The position numbers and the translations under genes are program-made. A stretch of DNA of 64,000 nucleotides, taken from positions 62,001-126,000 of the forward strand of contig NZ_JBMHHY010000005.1 of the NCBI RefSeq assembly GCF_049739465.1, read 5' to 3'. The DNA comes from Embleya sp049739465. Its GTDB lineage: Bacteria; Actinomycetota; Actinomycetes; Streptomycetales; Streptomycetaceae. Below the pieces are notes generated by a model, which had not been told where the DNA came from, made no database searches, and saw nothing but the letters and a program-made list of their open reading frames with translations. The number at the start of each line of letters is the position of its first letter. The first letter of the stretch is position 1. Shown piece by piece: positions 17,176-26,400 of this stretch.

Positions 17176-17261
17176 CCGAGCGCCGCCCCGGCCGGGCCCG
17201 GTGGCGCGGCGTCTCCGTCGCCGCCTCGGCCGCGCCCCGGCACGCCCGCCGCCGCCCCGAC

Positions 17262-18539
17262 TCAGGCCGCCGGCTTGGGCTCCGCGGTCGGCGTGGCCCG
17301 CGTCGGCGCATCCGCATCCGCATCCGCCTCCGTCGTTGGCTCGGCCTCCCCGTCCCCGACGCTCGTCCAGCGGATCCGGGTCGCGCATACCGACACCAGG
17401 AAGGCCGAGACCGCCACCGCGCCCATGCCCCAGACCAGGCTGCTGCCGCTCGCGATGAAGCCGATCACGGCCGGGCCGGCCAGCAGGCCGGTCGTACCCA
17501 TCGCCGCCACCAGGGCCAGCGCGTCCGAACCCGCGCGCGCCGCCGCGACGTACACACACGGCGTCACCGCCGCGACGCCGAGGCCGACGCACGCGAAGCC
17601 GAGGAGGGCCGGTACCACGCCACCCACAAGGAGCGCGACCGCCAACCCCGCCGCCGCCAGCGCACTGCCGACCCGGACGATCCGCCCGTCGCCCCAGCGG
17701 GTCCGCCAGCCGTCGGCGAACACCCGGGCCAGCACCATCATCACCGACACCACCGCGATGCCCAGCGGCGCGACGCCCGCCGTCGCATGCGCGACGTCCT
17801 TCATGTACAGCGCCGACCAGTCGTTCATCGCCCCCTCGGTGACGGTGCCGAACGCCATCGCCAGCCCCATCCAGAGGGTGAGCCGAGACGGCAGCGTCAA
17901 CCGCCGCGGTGCCTGGTCCGAGCCCGGGCCGGCAGGCTCGGACGCAGGTTCGGGCGCCGGCGCCGGGTCCTCGGTCAGCAACCCCGGCCCCGCGAAGGCG
18001 AGCAGCAGGACCAACACCAGCACCGCCACCGCGAAATGCGCGGCCAGCGTCGAGGTCAGCGTGTTCATCCCGGACGCGAGCAGCGCCGCGCACAACGACC
18101 CCGCACTGAACGTGGCGTGCAGTTTGGCCATCGCCGTGCGCTTGAAGCGGACCTCGAGCGCGGCCCCCTGCGCGTTCATCGCCACGTTCAGGCAGCCGAC
18201 GGCGACCCCGTCCAGGCAGATGATCAGCAACGCGATGGGATAGTTCGGTGCCACCGCGAGCGCGAGCAGCAGCCCGCCCAACACCAGCGCCGACGCCAGC
18301 GCGAGCACCCGCGAGCCCAGCCGCCGGGTCAGCACCGCCACCAACGGGAACGAGGCCGCCGCACCCGCGCCGCAGGCCATCAGCAGCAGGCCGACCTCGG
18401 CCTCGCTCAGGTCCAGCTTCGTCTTGATCGCGGGCAACCGCGAGGCCCAGGTGGCGTACTGGAGTCCGAGGAAACAGAACAGTGCGGCGATCGCCAACTG
18501 CGCGCGGCGGAAGTCATCGCGAACGCGAAACATGTGCAT
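17262..18539 (-). CDS. MFS transporter (YbjJ-like), last gene of the oxygenase/decarboxylase operon
   Basis: This is a 425-residue, 12-helix major facilitator protein. LSEAEVGLLLMACGAGA and the helix-2/3 loop VAVLTRRLGSRV are typical of YbjJ/FucP-like efflux or uptake carriers. The cytoplasmic centre loop is an acidic Pro-rich stretch, and the C-terminus is a short acidic tail with ADADADA. Either MHMFRV or the second ATG at 18533 could be the start. It begins five bases after the GNAT stop and ends a five-gene operon, so it probably exports or imports the operon product. Confidence 0.85.
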   Translation of the reverse strand: MHMFRVRDDFRRAQLAIAALFCFLGLQYATWASRLPAIKTKLDLSEAEVGLLLMACGAGAAASFPLVAVLTRRLGSRVLALASALVLGGLLLALAVAPNYPIALLIICLDGVAVGCLNVAMNAQGAALEVRFKRTAMAKLHATFSAGSLCAALLASGMNTLTSTLAAHFAVAVLVLVLLLAFAGPGLLTEDPAPAPEPASEPAGPGSDQAPRRLTLPSRLTLWMGLAMAFGTVTEGAMNDWSALYMKDVAHATAGVAPLGIAVVSVMMVLARVFADGWRTRWGDGRIVRVGSALAAAGLAVALLVGGVVPALLGFACVGLGVAAVTPCVYVAAARAGSDALALVAAMGTTGLLAGPAVIGFIASGSSLVWGMGAVAVSAFLVSVCATRIRWTSVGDGEAEPTTEADADADAPTRATPTAEPKPAA

Positions 18540-18543
18540 GGGC

Positions 18544-19110
18544 CTACTTCGTCTTCCGGAGGTGCTCCGCACGCCGGGTCATCGATGGGTTTCGTCTGCT
18601 CGGCGCGGCGTCCCCGTCCACCGCCATGGACATGTACACCGCGTCCGCGCCGTAGCTCGCGGACAGCGTGACCTCGCGCACCGGATTGAAGCCGTTCGCC
18701 GACCAGAACCGCTCGCTGCCGCCGACCGACACCAGCGAGATGCGCTCGTAGCGTTTGGCCCGGGCGGTGGCCGTCAACCGGTGCAGCAGTTCGCGGGCGA
18801 ACCCGTGACCCCGGCACCGTTCGGCGATGACGAGATCGTGCAGATGCAGGTTGCGCGAGTGGAAGACCACCTCCTCCGGCCGGGACAGGTCCGGATACTG
18901 AAAGATCGGATAGGGCAGCGCCAACAGGTAGCCGGCCGGCTCCTGTTCGAGGTCGAGCACGAAGCACGTGGCCGGCGAGGACCGGCCCCGCGACTCCAAC
19001 GCGGCCCGCTGCTCGGAGAGCGCGTCGCGGGTGTAGGCCTCGGCCTCGAGGGCGACGATGGCGTCCCAGTCGGCTTCGGTGATGTGCCGAATGCGCACGT
19101 CGCGGCCCAT
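18544..19110 (-). CDS. GNAT-family N-acetyltransferase
   Basis: This is a 188-residue acyltransferase. The GNAT acetyl-CoA loop is RCRGHGFARELLHRL (Q/R-x-x-G-x-G/A), preceded by the beta-4 strand HDLVIAE and followed by ISLVSVGGSERFWSANGF. Its start codon directly abuts the stop of the PLP decarboxylase gene, so the two are coupled. An amine made by the decarboxylase is the natural acetyl acceptor. This is context inference; the true acceptor is unknown. Confidence 0.85.
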   Translation of the reverse strand: MGRDVRIRHITEADWDAIVALEAEAYTRDALSEQRAALESRGRSSPATCFVLDLEQEPAGYLLALPYPIFQYPDLSRPEEVVFHSRNLHLHDLVIAERCRGHGFARELLHRLTATARAKRYERISLVSVGGSERFWSANGFNPVREVTLSASYGADAVYMSMAVDGDAAPSRRNPSMTRRAEHLRKTK

Positions 19111-20298
19111 CTAGACCAGACCTTCCAGGGAGACGCCGTCGACGCACAGGTACGGCAGCGGACTGAACCCGTTGAACCCCTGGGTCGTGTAGCTGGTGAC
19201 GTAGGCCCCGCAGGAGAGGATCCACACCGGATCCCCCGACGCGATGCCCTTCGGCACCTGGACCAGGTTGTCCTCGTGGGCGTACGCGTCGTCGCTGTCG
19301 CAGGTCGGGCCCGCGATCACGGCCGGCACGTACTCGGTGCCCCCGTGCGAGGGGAACACCAGCCGATACTGCAACTCGTCCATCTCGTACAGGCCGTTGA
19401 ACTTCCCGCAGGTCAGGTAGAGCCAGTACTGGCGGACCCCGTCCAGTTGTTCGCGCGAGGACAGGCGGGACACCCGGGCCCGGATCGCGCCGTTGTCGGC
19501 GACGAAGTAGCGTCCCGGTTCCAGCAGGAAGTCCAGCGGTGCCGCCGAGACCTCGCGAAGTCGCCGGATGCCCTCCCGGATCACCGCGAAGATCTTGTCC
19601 AACGGCGGATCCAGCAGCCGGCCTCGCTTGTCCAGATAGCCGAGCGCCGGCAGTCCGCCGCCCAGATTGATGTGGTCCGGCCGGATGCCACGTCGATTCA
19701 GCGTGGCGAGTACGTCCGCCAAGCGGTCGATGGCGTCCTGCCACGCCTCGGTGGTCATCTGCTGCGAACCGACGTGCACGGAGAGCCCGGCCGGGACCAG
19801 GCCCTCGGCGCGGGCCCGTTCCAGGATGAGCACCGCGTCGGCGGCCGAGCAGCCGAACTTGCGGCTGAGCCCCCACAGCGCGCCGTCGCCGCTGGTCGCC
19901 AGTCGGCAGAACACCCGGGAGCCGGGGGCGTGTTCGGCGATCGCCGCGACGTCCTCCAGGCTGTCCGTGGCGAAGTCCCGGACCCCGAGCCGGTACGCGT
20001 CGGCGATGTTGCGGTCGGACTTTATCGTGTTGCCGTAGTGGATCCGCTCGACCGGCACGCCGGTCGCGATCGCCTGGGCGATCTCCTGCGGTCCGGCCGC
20101 GTCGAAACCGGCCCCCTGTCGGGCCAGGCAGGCCAGCACCTCGTCCACGGGACAGGCCTTCATGGCGAATCGCACGGCGACGTCGGGGAGTTCGCGGAGC
20201 AGCGTGGTGTAGCGCTCCTCGATGCCGGCGAGATCGAAGACGATCAGGTCCTCGTCGGCGTCGGCCAGGGCGGTGTGCATGCTTTCGTTCAGGTACAT
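19111..20298 (-). CDS. PLP-dependent ornithine/diaminopimelate/arginine-type decarboxylase
   Basis: This is a 395-residue fold-type III PLP enzyme. The Schiff-base lysine is K47 in FAMKACP, followed by HVGSQ, the glycine-rich phosphate loop NLGGGLPALGY, EPGRYFVADNG and the catalytic cysteine segment CDSDDAYAHED, which marks decarboxylases acting on basic or dibasic amino acids. An upstream GTG (20337) would add 13 residues and overlap the previous gene; MYLNESMH leaves a 17-bp gap and matches typical lengths better. In this operon it probably makes a polyamine-like or amino-acid-derived amine used as a building block. Confidence 0.88.
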   Translation of the reverse strand: MYLNESMHTALADADEDLIVFDLAGIEERYTTLLRELPDVAVRFAMKACPVDEVLACLARQGAGFDAAGPQEIAQAIATGVPVERIHYGNTIKSDRNIADAYRLGVRDFATDSLEDVAAIAEHAPGSRVFCRLATSGDGALWGLSRKFGCSAADAVLILERARAEGLVPAGLSVHVGSQQMTTEAWQDAIDRLADVLATLNRRGIRPDHINLGGGLPALGYLDKRGRLLDPPLDKIFAVIREGIRRLREVSAAPLDFLLEPGRYFVADNGAIRARVSRLSSREQLDGVRQYWLYLTCGKFNGLYEMDELQYRLVFPSHGGTEYVPAVIAGPTCDSDDAYAHEDNLVQVPKGIASGDPVWILSCGAYVTSYTTQGFNGFSPLPYLCVDGVSLEGLV

Positions 20299-20314
20299 GA
20301 TGGTCCGGGTCCCA

Positions 20315-21634
20315 CTATTCGTGCGGTTCGTGGACACTCGTGGCCTTGCTCGCGTGGATCAGCCCCGCCCACGCCTCGATCAGCAGTGCGAAGTCCTCGA
20401 TGTCCGCCTGGGCTTCGTCGAGCAGTCGCGGACCGCGCGCCGCCAGGGTGTCGGCGAACGCGGCGTATCGACCGCCGAGCCGGCGATAGGACCGGTCCAG
20501 GCTGCGCAGCCGCTCGATGTTCTCCGCGTGGTCCAGGCGGGTGCTCTCCCGGGCGAACTCGACGATCGTCGCGGGGCGTACATGCCCTGCGTCGTCCACG
20601 AGTGCGGGGGAGTCGCCGGCCGCCGCCATCCGGGCGTAGATGTCGTTGAAGTAGAGCATCGACAGGAAGAACTTGGTCAACCGCAGCTGATAGGCCGCGA
20701 ATCCGGCGTCGGTGCGGCGCTCCGGGGTGTAGAAGTTCACGATGTTGCGGTTGTGCAGGACCCCCGGCAACGCCGCGTCGTGGATCAGGTGCAGCAGGAA
20801 GTAGTCGCTGCCGATGGTGTCGGTCGCCGGCGGCAGTGGCACCCGCTCGTAGATGTCCCGGTGGAAACCGACGTTGCACATGTCCACCCGCATCGGGTCG
20901 ACGACGGTCAGGATCGAGTGGTCCCGGACGAACGGGTCGGTGCCCGCGCCGGTGAACGACTCGGCGACCAACTCCCGCTTTTGCTCGGCCGACCACTCGG
21001 GCGGCGCCCACAGGCTGACCACGTCGTGGTAGATCTCCGGGTCCAGGTCGCGGATCTCGCCGATGTCCACCGACAGTTCGCCGACGAAGGAACTGCCGAC
21101 CAACACCACCGGGCGCGCCGCCCGCGCCGGGTCCAGTGTGGTCTCGGTGACCCCGGACGCCGCGTCGCGGGCGCGCCTGCCGAGTGAACCCAGCTCGTGG
21201 TGGATGGGGAAGACCGGTGCGCCGTCCGCCACCTGGTAGTCGCTGTCCGAGTCCCGGCGATGGATGGACGCGCAGCCGAGGGCGCTCGCGATCAGGAACG
21301 CCCGATTGGTGCAGGCGCCGTACGACGGCTGCGCCGGGAGCATCAACTCGAGCAGCAGATCCGGCTTGCCGGCGCCGGCGCGGTCCAGCACCGCGCGCAG
21401 GAAGTCGCGCTGTTCGGCCTCGCCGAGGTGGTGTGTGACCACGTTCGCCGTGGTGGGTAAGGCCCGTACCGCCTCGGCGTGTTCGGCGAAGGTCGCCGGG
21501 TCGGCGGAGTCGAGGATGAGCAGGTGCACCTCGACCTCGAAGTGCCGTGCCGCGTACGCCGCTTCTGCGCCGATGGCGGAGATCGTGGCGGTGCAGGCCC
21601 GGTTGGTGGGCAGGGTCAGGCAGATTTTGTGCAT
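20315..21634 (-). CDS. GT-A-like protein of unknown function (DUF6271-type)
   Basis: This is a 439-residue protein. The N-terminus KICLTLPTNRACTATISAIG and the later segment GACTNRAFLIASALGCASI followed by RRDSDSDYQ (residues 126-134) look like the nucleotide-sugar-binding half and DxD metal motif of GT-A glycosyltransferases. A further acidic segment contains NVGFHRDIYERVPLPPATDTIGSDY. I recall similar Streptomyces proteins under the label DUF6271, without a known reaction. The ATG has GGAGA upstream. The gene overlaps the end of the oxygenase gene by 19 bp. Glycosyl or other nucleotide-linked transfer onto the operon's amine is a structural guess. Confidence 0.7.
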   Translation of the reverse strand: MHKICLTLPTNRACTATISAIGAEAAYAARHFEVEVHLLILDSADPATFAEHAEAVRALPTTANVVTHHLGEAEQRDFLRAVLDRAGAGKPDLLLELMLPAQPSYGACTNRAFLIASALGCASIHRRDSDSDYQVADGAPVFPIHHELGSLGRRARDAASGVTETTLDPARAARPVVLVGSSFVGELSVDIGEIRDLDPEIYHDVVSLWAPPEWSAEQKRELVAESFTGAGTDPFVRDHSILTVVDPMRVDMCNVGFHRDIYERVPLPPATDTIGSDYFLLHLIHDAALPGVLHNRNIVNFYTPERRTDAGFAAYQLRLTKFFLSMLYFNDIYARMAAAGDSPALVDDAGHVRPATIVEFARESTRLDHAENIERLRSLDRSYRRLGGRYAAFADTLAARGPRLLDEAQADIEDFALLIEAWAGLIHASKATSVHEPHE

Positions 21635-22683
21635 GCCGGTTCTCCGGTCGACTGTGCGAGTTCTTGCCCGGTCCAGGAATCGAGCCCCAGGAGCTTGCGG
21701 CCGAGGTCGTTCAGCGTTGCCGTTTCGTACCTGAGCGATTCGTGCTTCCTGGCGTCGCCGACGAGCGTCTTGTTCCAGTCCGGGGTGCTCAGCCGGCGCC
21801 AGGACTCGACCCGGGACCGGGTCAGCTCCGGATTGCTCTCCAGGGCGGGCATCATCGACAGGTATTGCACCGCCCGTACCCCGCGCCGCGAGCTGTTGCG
21901 GGCCACACCGTGCGCGAGCAGGCCGTTCCAGATCAGCAGGTCGCCGGGCGCGAGCTCGGGCCGGATCACCGGGAACTCGGCGCGGTCGACGCCGGGCCGG
22001 AGCGGATCCCGGTCGGCGGGCTGTCCGGCCTGCCAGTCGTCGAACCGGTGGAACAGTTCCGGCGAGCACTGGAATCCGCCGTGGTCGGGTGCGGTGGCGT
22101 TGAGCGCGATGATGCCCTGGACCCGCTGCGGCGGGATCGCCGCCGTGGTGTCCACGTCCCAGTGCAGCTCGATGTCGAAGCCCTGGTCCGTGGGCGCGAT
22201 GTGCGCGCGGTCGCGGTCCTTGATGTTCGGCGGGTTCAGGTTGAGGCGATCCAGCGTCACCCACAACTCCTCGCAGTCCCACACGTCGACGAACGCGTCG
22301 TAGACGCGCCGGGCCTGCCGGCTGTCCCAGATCAGTTGGTGGTGGTACGCCTCGACGAACCCGTAGATGTGCAGCTCCCGGTCCAGATCGGAGCGGAACT
22401 GCCGGTCGGCGGCGTACCAGGTCTCCGGGTGGTCCGGGTCCAGGCCTTGGAAGTCCCACGCGAAGTCGAGCAGTTGCCTCGCCGCGGCGGCCGGGATGGC
22501 CTCCTTGACGATGACGTAGCCGTAGCTCTGCCAGAACTCGAAGTCCTGCTCGGACAACACCCGAAGCGGGCGCGACTTGGCCAGGTCCCGCAGCGGCGTG
22601 GGGGCCCGGTAGGTCTCACCGGTCTCGCTGAAGTAGGGGATGTCCGAGGCGGCTCGATGGGGATATGGGTCGGGCGTCGGCAC
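21616..22683 (-). CDS. Phytanoyl-CoA dioxygenase-family Fe(II)/2-oxoglutarate oxygenase
   Basis: This 355-residue non-haem oxygenase has the metal triad H174-x-D176 in ELHWDVDTT and distal H258 in LLAHGVARN, with a nearby Arg-rich strand (SSRRGVRAVQYLSM) to hold 2-oxoglutarate. Family members hydroxylate free amino acids, ectoine or small natural products. The GTG start at 22683 has GGAG seven bases upstream. A longer frame up to an ATG at 22752 has no ribosome site. It is the first gene of the five-gene operon and is preceded by about 800 bp without another gene. Confidence 0.87.
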   Translation of the reverse strand: MPTPDPYPHRAASDIPYFSETGETYRAPTPLRDLAKSRPLRVLSEQDFEFWQSYGYVIVKEAIPAAAARQLLDFAWDFQGLDPDHPETWYAADRQFRSDLDRELHIYGFVEAYHHQLIWDSRQARRVYDAFVDVWDCEELWVTLDRLNLNPPNIKDRDRAHIAPTDQGFDIELHWDVDTTAAIPPQRVQGIIALNATAPDHGGFQCSPELFHRFDDWQAGQPADRDPLRPGVDRAEFPVIRPELAPGDLLIWNGLLAHGVARNSSRRGVRAVQYLSMMPALESNPELTRSRVESWRRLSTPDWNKTLVGDARKHESLRYETATLNDLGRKLLGLDSWTGQELAQSTGEPACTKSA

Positions 22684-23482
22684 GCGTGCACTCCAGGATC
22701 GATCATTCCGTGGCTGGGCGAATCGACCGCTCTCGCAGCGGATTTCGGGCATGGGAATACCACGGTCGGCGCCGACCGGGTAGCCGCGCCGGGGCGGCCT
22801 CGGGCCATCGCCGAGCGTGAAGTCGTGGGCAGGTGGCGAGAATTCGGCCGACCGACCGAGGCGGGACGCGGTGGAGCGACCGCGCACTCGCCCGGTGGGC
22901 GGGCTGCCTCGGGAGGTCCGAGGGCAGGATGCGGCACAGCGCCGACCGGTCGCGCGGGCCGGGACCGGATCCGGTCGCGGAGCGCCCGTCGAGTGGGGCT
23001 GTCAGGGGTGAACGGGCTGTTCGGCAAGCGGACTTGGCAAGTGCACGCACTGCCGTCCCCGGCGGGTCGCCCCGTGGAGGTCGTCCTCCGCGAAGCCGGC
23101 GCCGGGTTTCCTACCTCCTTGAATTCGGTGCTCCGCACAGGTCGTGAACACCCGAATGCGGACGCACGGCGCCCCGCCGATCAGCCCGCTCGAGCAGCAG
23201 GCAGCCAGGCCGGGACACACACCTCTCCGATCCCCGTTCCCCCTAGGTTGGTCTAGACCAACTTTCAGTGTCAACCCCCGTGTTGATCCTTTTTGCAACG
23301 GCGCGCGGACGGATGATCACGCGCGACCGTCGGGGATCGTCGCCCGTGGTGACCCGATGGTCCGATCGGGTGGCGTTTGTCCCCGGGGCACGCCGACCGG
23401 GTCGAATGCCGAAGAGATCACTAACGATCACTTAATGTGATGATCCACTTACATGGAGTGGTCTGATCTCGCGAGGTAGCGC
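22684..23482. other. Long non-coding gap between divergent genes
   Basis: These 799 bp separate the oxygenase operon from the giant surface-protein gene. I find no convincing gene here; open frames are low-complexity Arg/Pro/Gly shadows. It contains a perfect 16-bp palindrome (23247-23262), a small inverted repeat TCAAC/GTTGA just after it (23271-23286), and a relatively AT-rich stretch at 23415-23460 with GATCACT repeated and ATCAC-TTAAT-GTGAT (23427-23441). The last lies within 60 bp of the surface-protein start and is probably part of its promoter. Confidence 0.6.
23247..23262. promoter_or_regulatory. DasR-like (dre) palindrome
   Basis: The perfect palindrome GTTGGTCTAGACCAAC contains the TGGTCTAGACCA core of DasR-responsive elements, which in Streptomyces are bound by the GntR-family GlcNAc regulator. 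It lies 220 bp upstream of the surface-protein start. Function at this position is inferred. Confidence 0.6.
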
Positions 23483-26400
23483 ATGCGCGTACACCCGAGG
23501 CTGTTCGTTGGCTGCCTCGTCCTGGTCGCGGCGATGGTCGCCGGCCTGTTCGCCCTGCCCTGGCAGGGCGGGCGCGCAGCCGCCGACGACGGGAGCAAAC
23601 CCGCCGCCCGCAAGGTGGTCGCGGTCGACGCCGTGGTGGGGATCCAGAAGAAGGTGACCGGGGCCACGATGCCGCTGGAACCCGGCACGGTCTTCTCCTA
23701 CGAGCTGACCGCGAGCTGCTCGTCGCTGACCACCTCCTGCGTCAATGCCTCGGTCGAGGACGTGCTCCCGGCCGGCTTCGACATCACCTCGCTGCCCAAG
23801 ACCACCGACACCCGCACCGTGAACTACGACCCGGCCACCCGCCGGCTGGTGATCACCTTCACCGAGCCGCTGCCCAGCCCGCCGGCGCCGGCCGGGAGCA
23901 CCGGGCTGCCCGCCGGGGCCAGCCGCAACCTGTCCATCGCACTGCGGGTGCCGCAGGAGACCACCTTCCAGGACGGCGCGAAGATCACCAACACCGCCAC
24001 GATCAAGGCGGACAATGCCGATCCCGCACAGGCGAGCGCCGACGTCACGGTGCGGATCCCGCGCGAGGTCCGACCGATCACCACCAAGCAGTGGGCGGAC
24101 GGCGCGGCCGTGGCCCAGTCGCACGCACAGAGCACGATCACCCTGGGGGTGCGCAACGCCTCCTCCACCTCCGCGCAGGTCGGCACACTCACCGTCGAGG
24201 ACGCCGGCCCCGCCACCTTCGACAACTTCGACCTGGTGGGCGTCGGCCCGGTGGACCGTTTCCCGGCGGGCGCCGACCAGGTGCGGGCCCTGGTGTGCAC
24301 CAAGCCGGTCGGCTCGCCGTGCACCGACGCCGAATACCTCCCCGGCCCCCTCGGCCTCGGCCCCGACGTCCCGCTGCCCCCCGGCGTCGCCCCCGGCCAA
24401 GTCACCGGTGTACGCCTGGAGTTCTCCAACTCCACCGGCGCCGTGCTGCCCTACGACCCCACCGGCGGCACGGTGCGGCTGCGCCTGGTACTGCGCGACA
24501 CGCTGCGCTCGACCGGCGAACCGCTGAATCCGGCCACCCGCAAGACGGTGGCCAACTGCGCCACGACCACCGCCCAGGACCCGGTCGCGGGCGCCGTGAC
24601 CAGCCCGCCGGCCTGCGCCAACTTCGACATCCTGCCGAACATCGCCACGGTCGCCGCGAGCAAGGAGTTCTTCTCCGACACCAACGGCGACTTCGTCGCG
24701 GACGGCGCCGCCGTATTCGGCACCCGCGCACCGGTGACGATCATCGCGAGCGCCACCAACACCGCGTCCTTCCCGGTCGCCTCACTGACCATCACCGAAC
24801 CGTCCGCGACCGCCGTGAGCGAGTTCGACAAGGTCGATGTGAGCAAGTACCGGATCGACTTCCCCCGCGGCGCGACCGGCGGCACACTGACCGTCACCTG
24901 CCGCGACGGCAGCACCCCCACCCCGGTGCCGCTGAGCCGACCGCCGGATCGGCAGGTGCTGCCGACCACCGGCTGCCCCAACGGCGGCCCGCCCAGCCGG
25001 GTCTCCGTCACCTTCGTCGGCACCGACGCGGCCGGCCACGGCACCATCGTGCCCAACGCCACCGGCGCACTCGCCCTGCACGGCACGCTCAACGCCAAGG
25101 TGGACCAGTCCAACGCGCAGAACGGCGTGGCCAACTGCGCCGACGCCGCCGCGAGCAACCCGGTGGACGGCTCGGGCGACGGCGCCTCCACCGCGTGCCA
25201 GGCGCTGCCGCTGGAGTCGCCGCGTACCGACATCCGGCAGAGCAAGTCCGCCGACCAGAACGAACTGCCGCCCGGCAAGCCGGTGACCTTCACCCTGGAC
25301 CTGGCCAACGAGGGCAACGGCGCGCTGGTACAACCCTCGATCACCGACCCGCCGGACCCGACCGCGACCGGCACCATCTTCGACATCGCCCAACTGACCT
25401 CGCTCTCGGTCCGCTACCGCTACCCCTCCGGCCTGCCCGTCGTGCTGGAGGTGTACGACCCCGCCGCCTCGGCGTGGGTGCCCTACAACGCCGACGACGC
25501 CGCGCTGCTCGCCCGCGCCCGAGGGGTGCGCGGTCGAGTCGACGGCGAACTGCCCTCGCGCGGTCGGCTGATCCTCGACGTCACCGTGCTGCGCCGGGAC
25601 GGCGTCCCCGACGGCCAGGCGATCCACAACTGCATGCAGATCGCCTCGGCCGGCACCCCGATCGGCGGCCCGGCGTGCACCGCGACCGACACCACCACCG
25701 CGCCGGCCCGGACCGGCGGCTCGATCCAGAAGAGCCTGGCCCCCTCCACCGTCGCGCGTCCGCTCCCGGGCGTCCCGCGCCAGGAGGTGGACCTGCGGAT
25801 CCGCGCCGAGAACAACGGCAACATCAACCTCAAGCAACTCGTGGTCACCGACAACGACGTCAACTTCTCCGACGCCACGGACCTGGTCCGGATCGCCGGG
25901 GTCAGCTTCCCGCCCGGCGCCAACCAGGTCCGGGTGGACGCCTGCACCACCGGGTGCGCCGGCCCCACCCCGACCTGGATCAACGGCACCGTCACCAACA
26001 GCGAGACGCCCGCGCTGCCCACCGGCGTGAACGCCGCCGACGTGCGCGGCCTGCGCTTCACCTTCAGCTCCTCGCGCGGCGGCTACGACCTGACGCCCGG
26101 GTCCAACTACCCGCCCGACGGCGTGTGTCCGCAGGCCACGGTCTGTCTGAAGGTCACCGCCCGGGAGACGCTGCGCTCGAATCCGGCGACCAAGGTGCCC
26201 GACACACTCTCCGACACCGCCCAGGCGGCCGGCGAGAGCACGCTGCAACCGCCCGGCGGGCTCTTCCCGTTCGGCGACAGCACCGCCACGCTGACCCTGC
26301 AGGAGGGCACCGCGCAGCTCGCGGTGACCAAGACCCCCGACTCGCGGATCGGCCCCGGCGAGACCGCGCCGTTCACCATCACCGTGCGCAACACCGGCAC

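Noticed and set aside
19098..19120. Sequence reading TGGTCTAGA on the minus strand at the decarboxylase/GNAT junction, similar to half of a DasR site
   Set aside because: Only one half matches the palindrome, and it falls across a stop/start codon junction inside an operon, so chance and coding constraint explain it.
22684..23138. Minus-strand N-terminal extension of the phytanoyl-CoA dioxygenase-like protein
   Set aside because: The added residues are Arg/Pro-rich and lack family similarity, while GTG 22683 has a good ribosome site.
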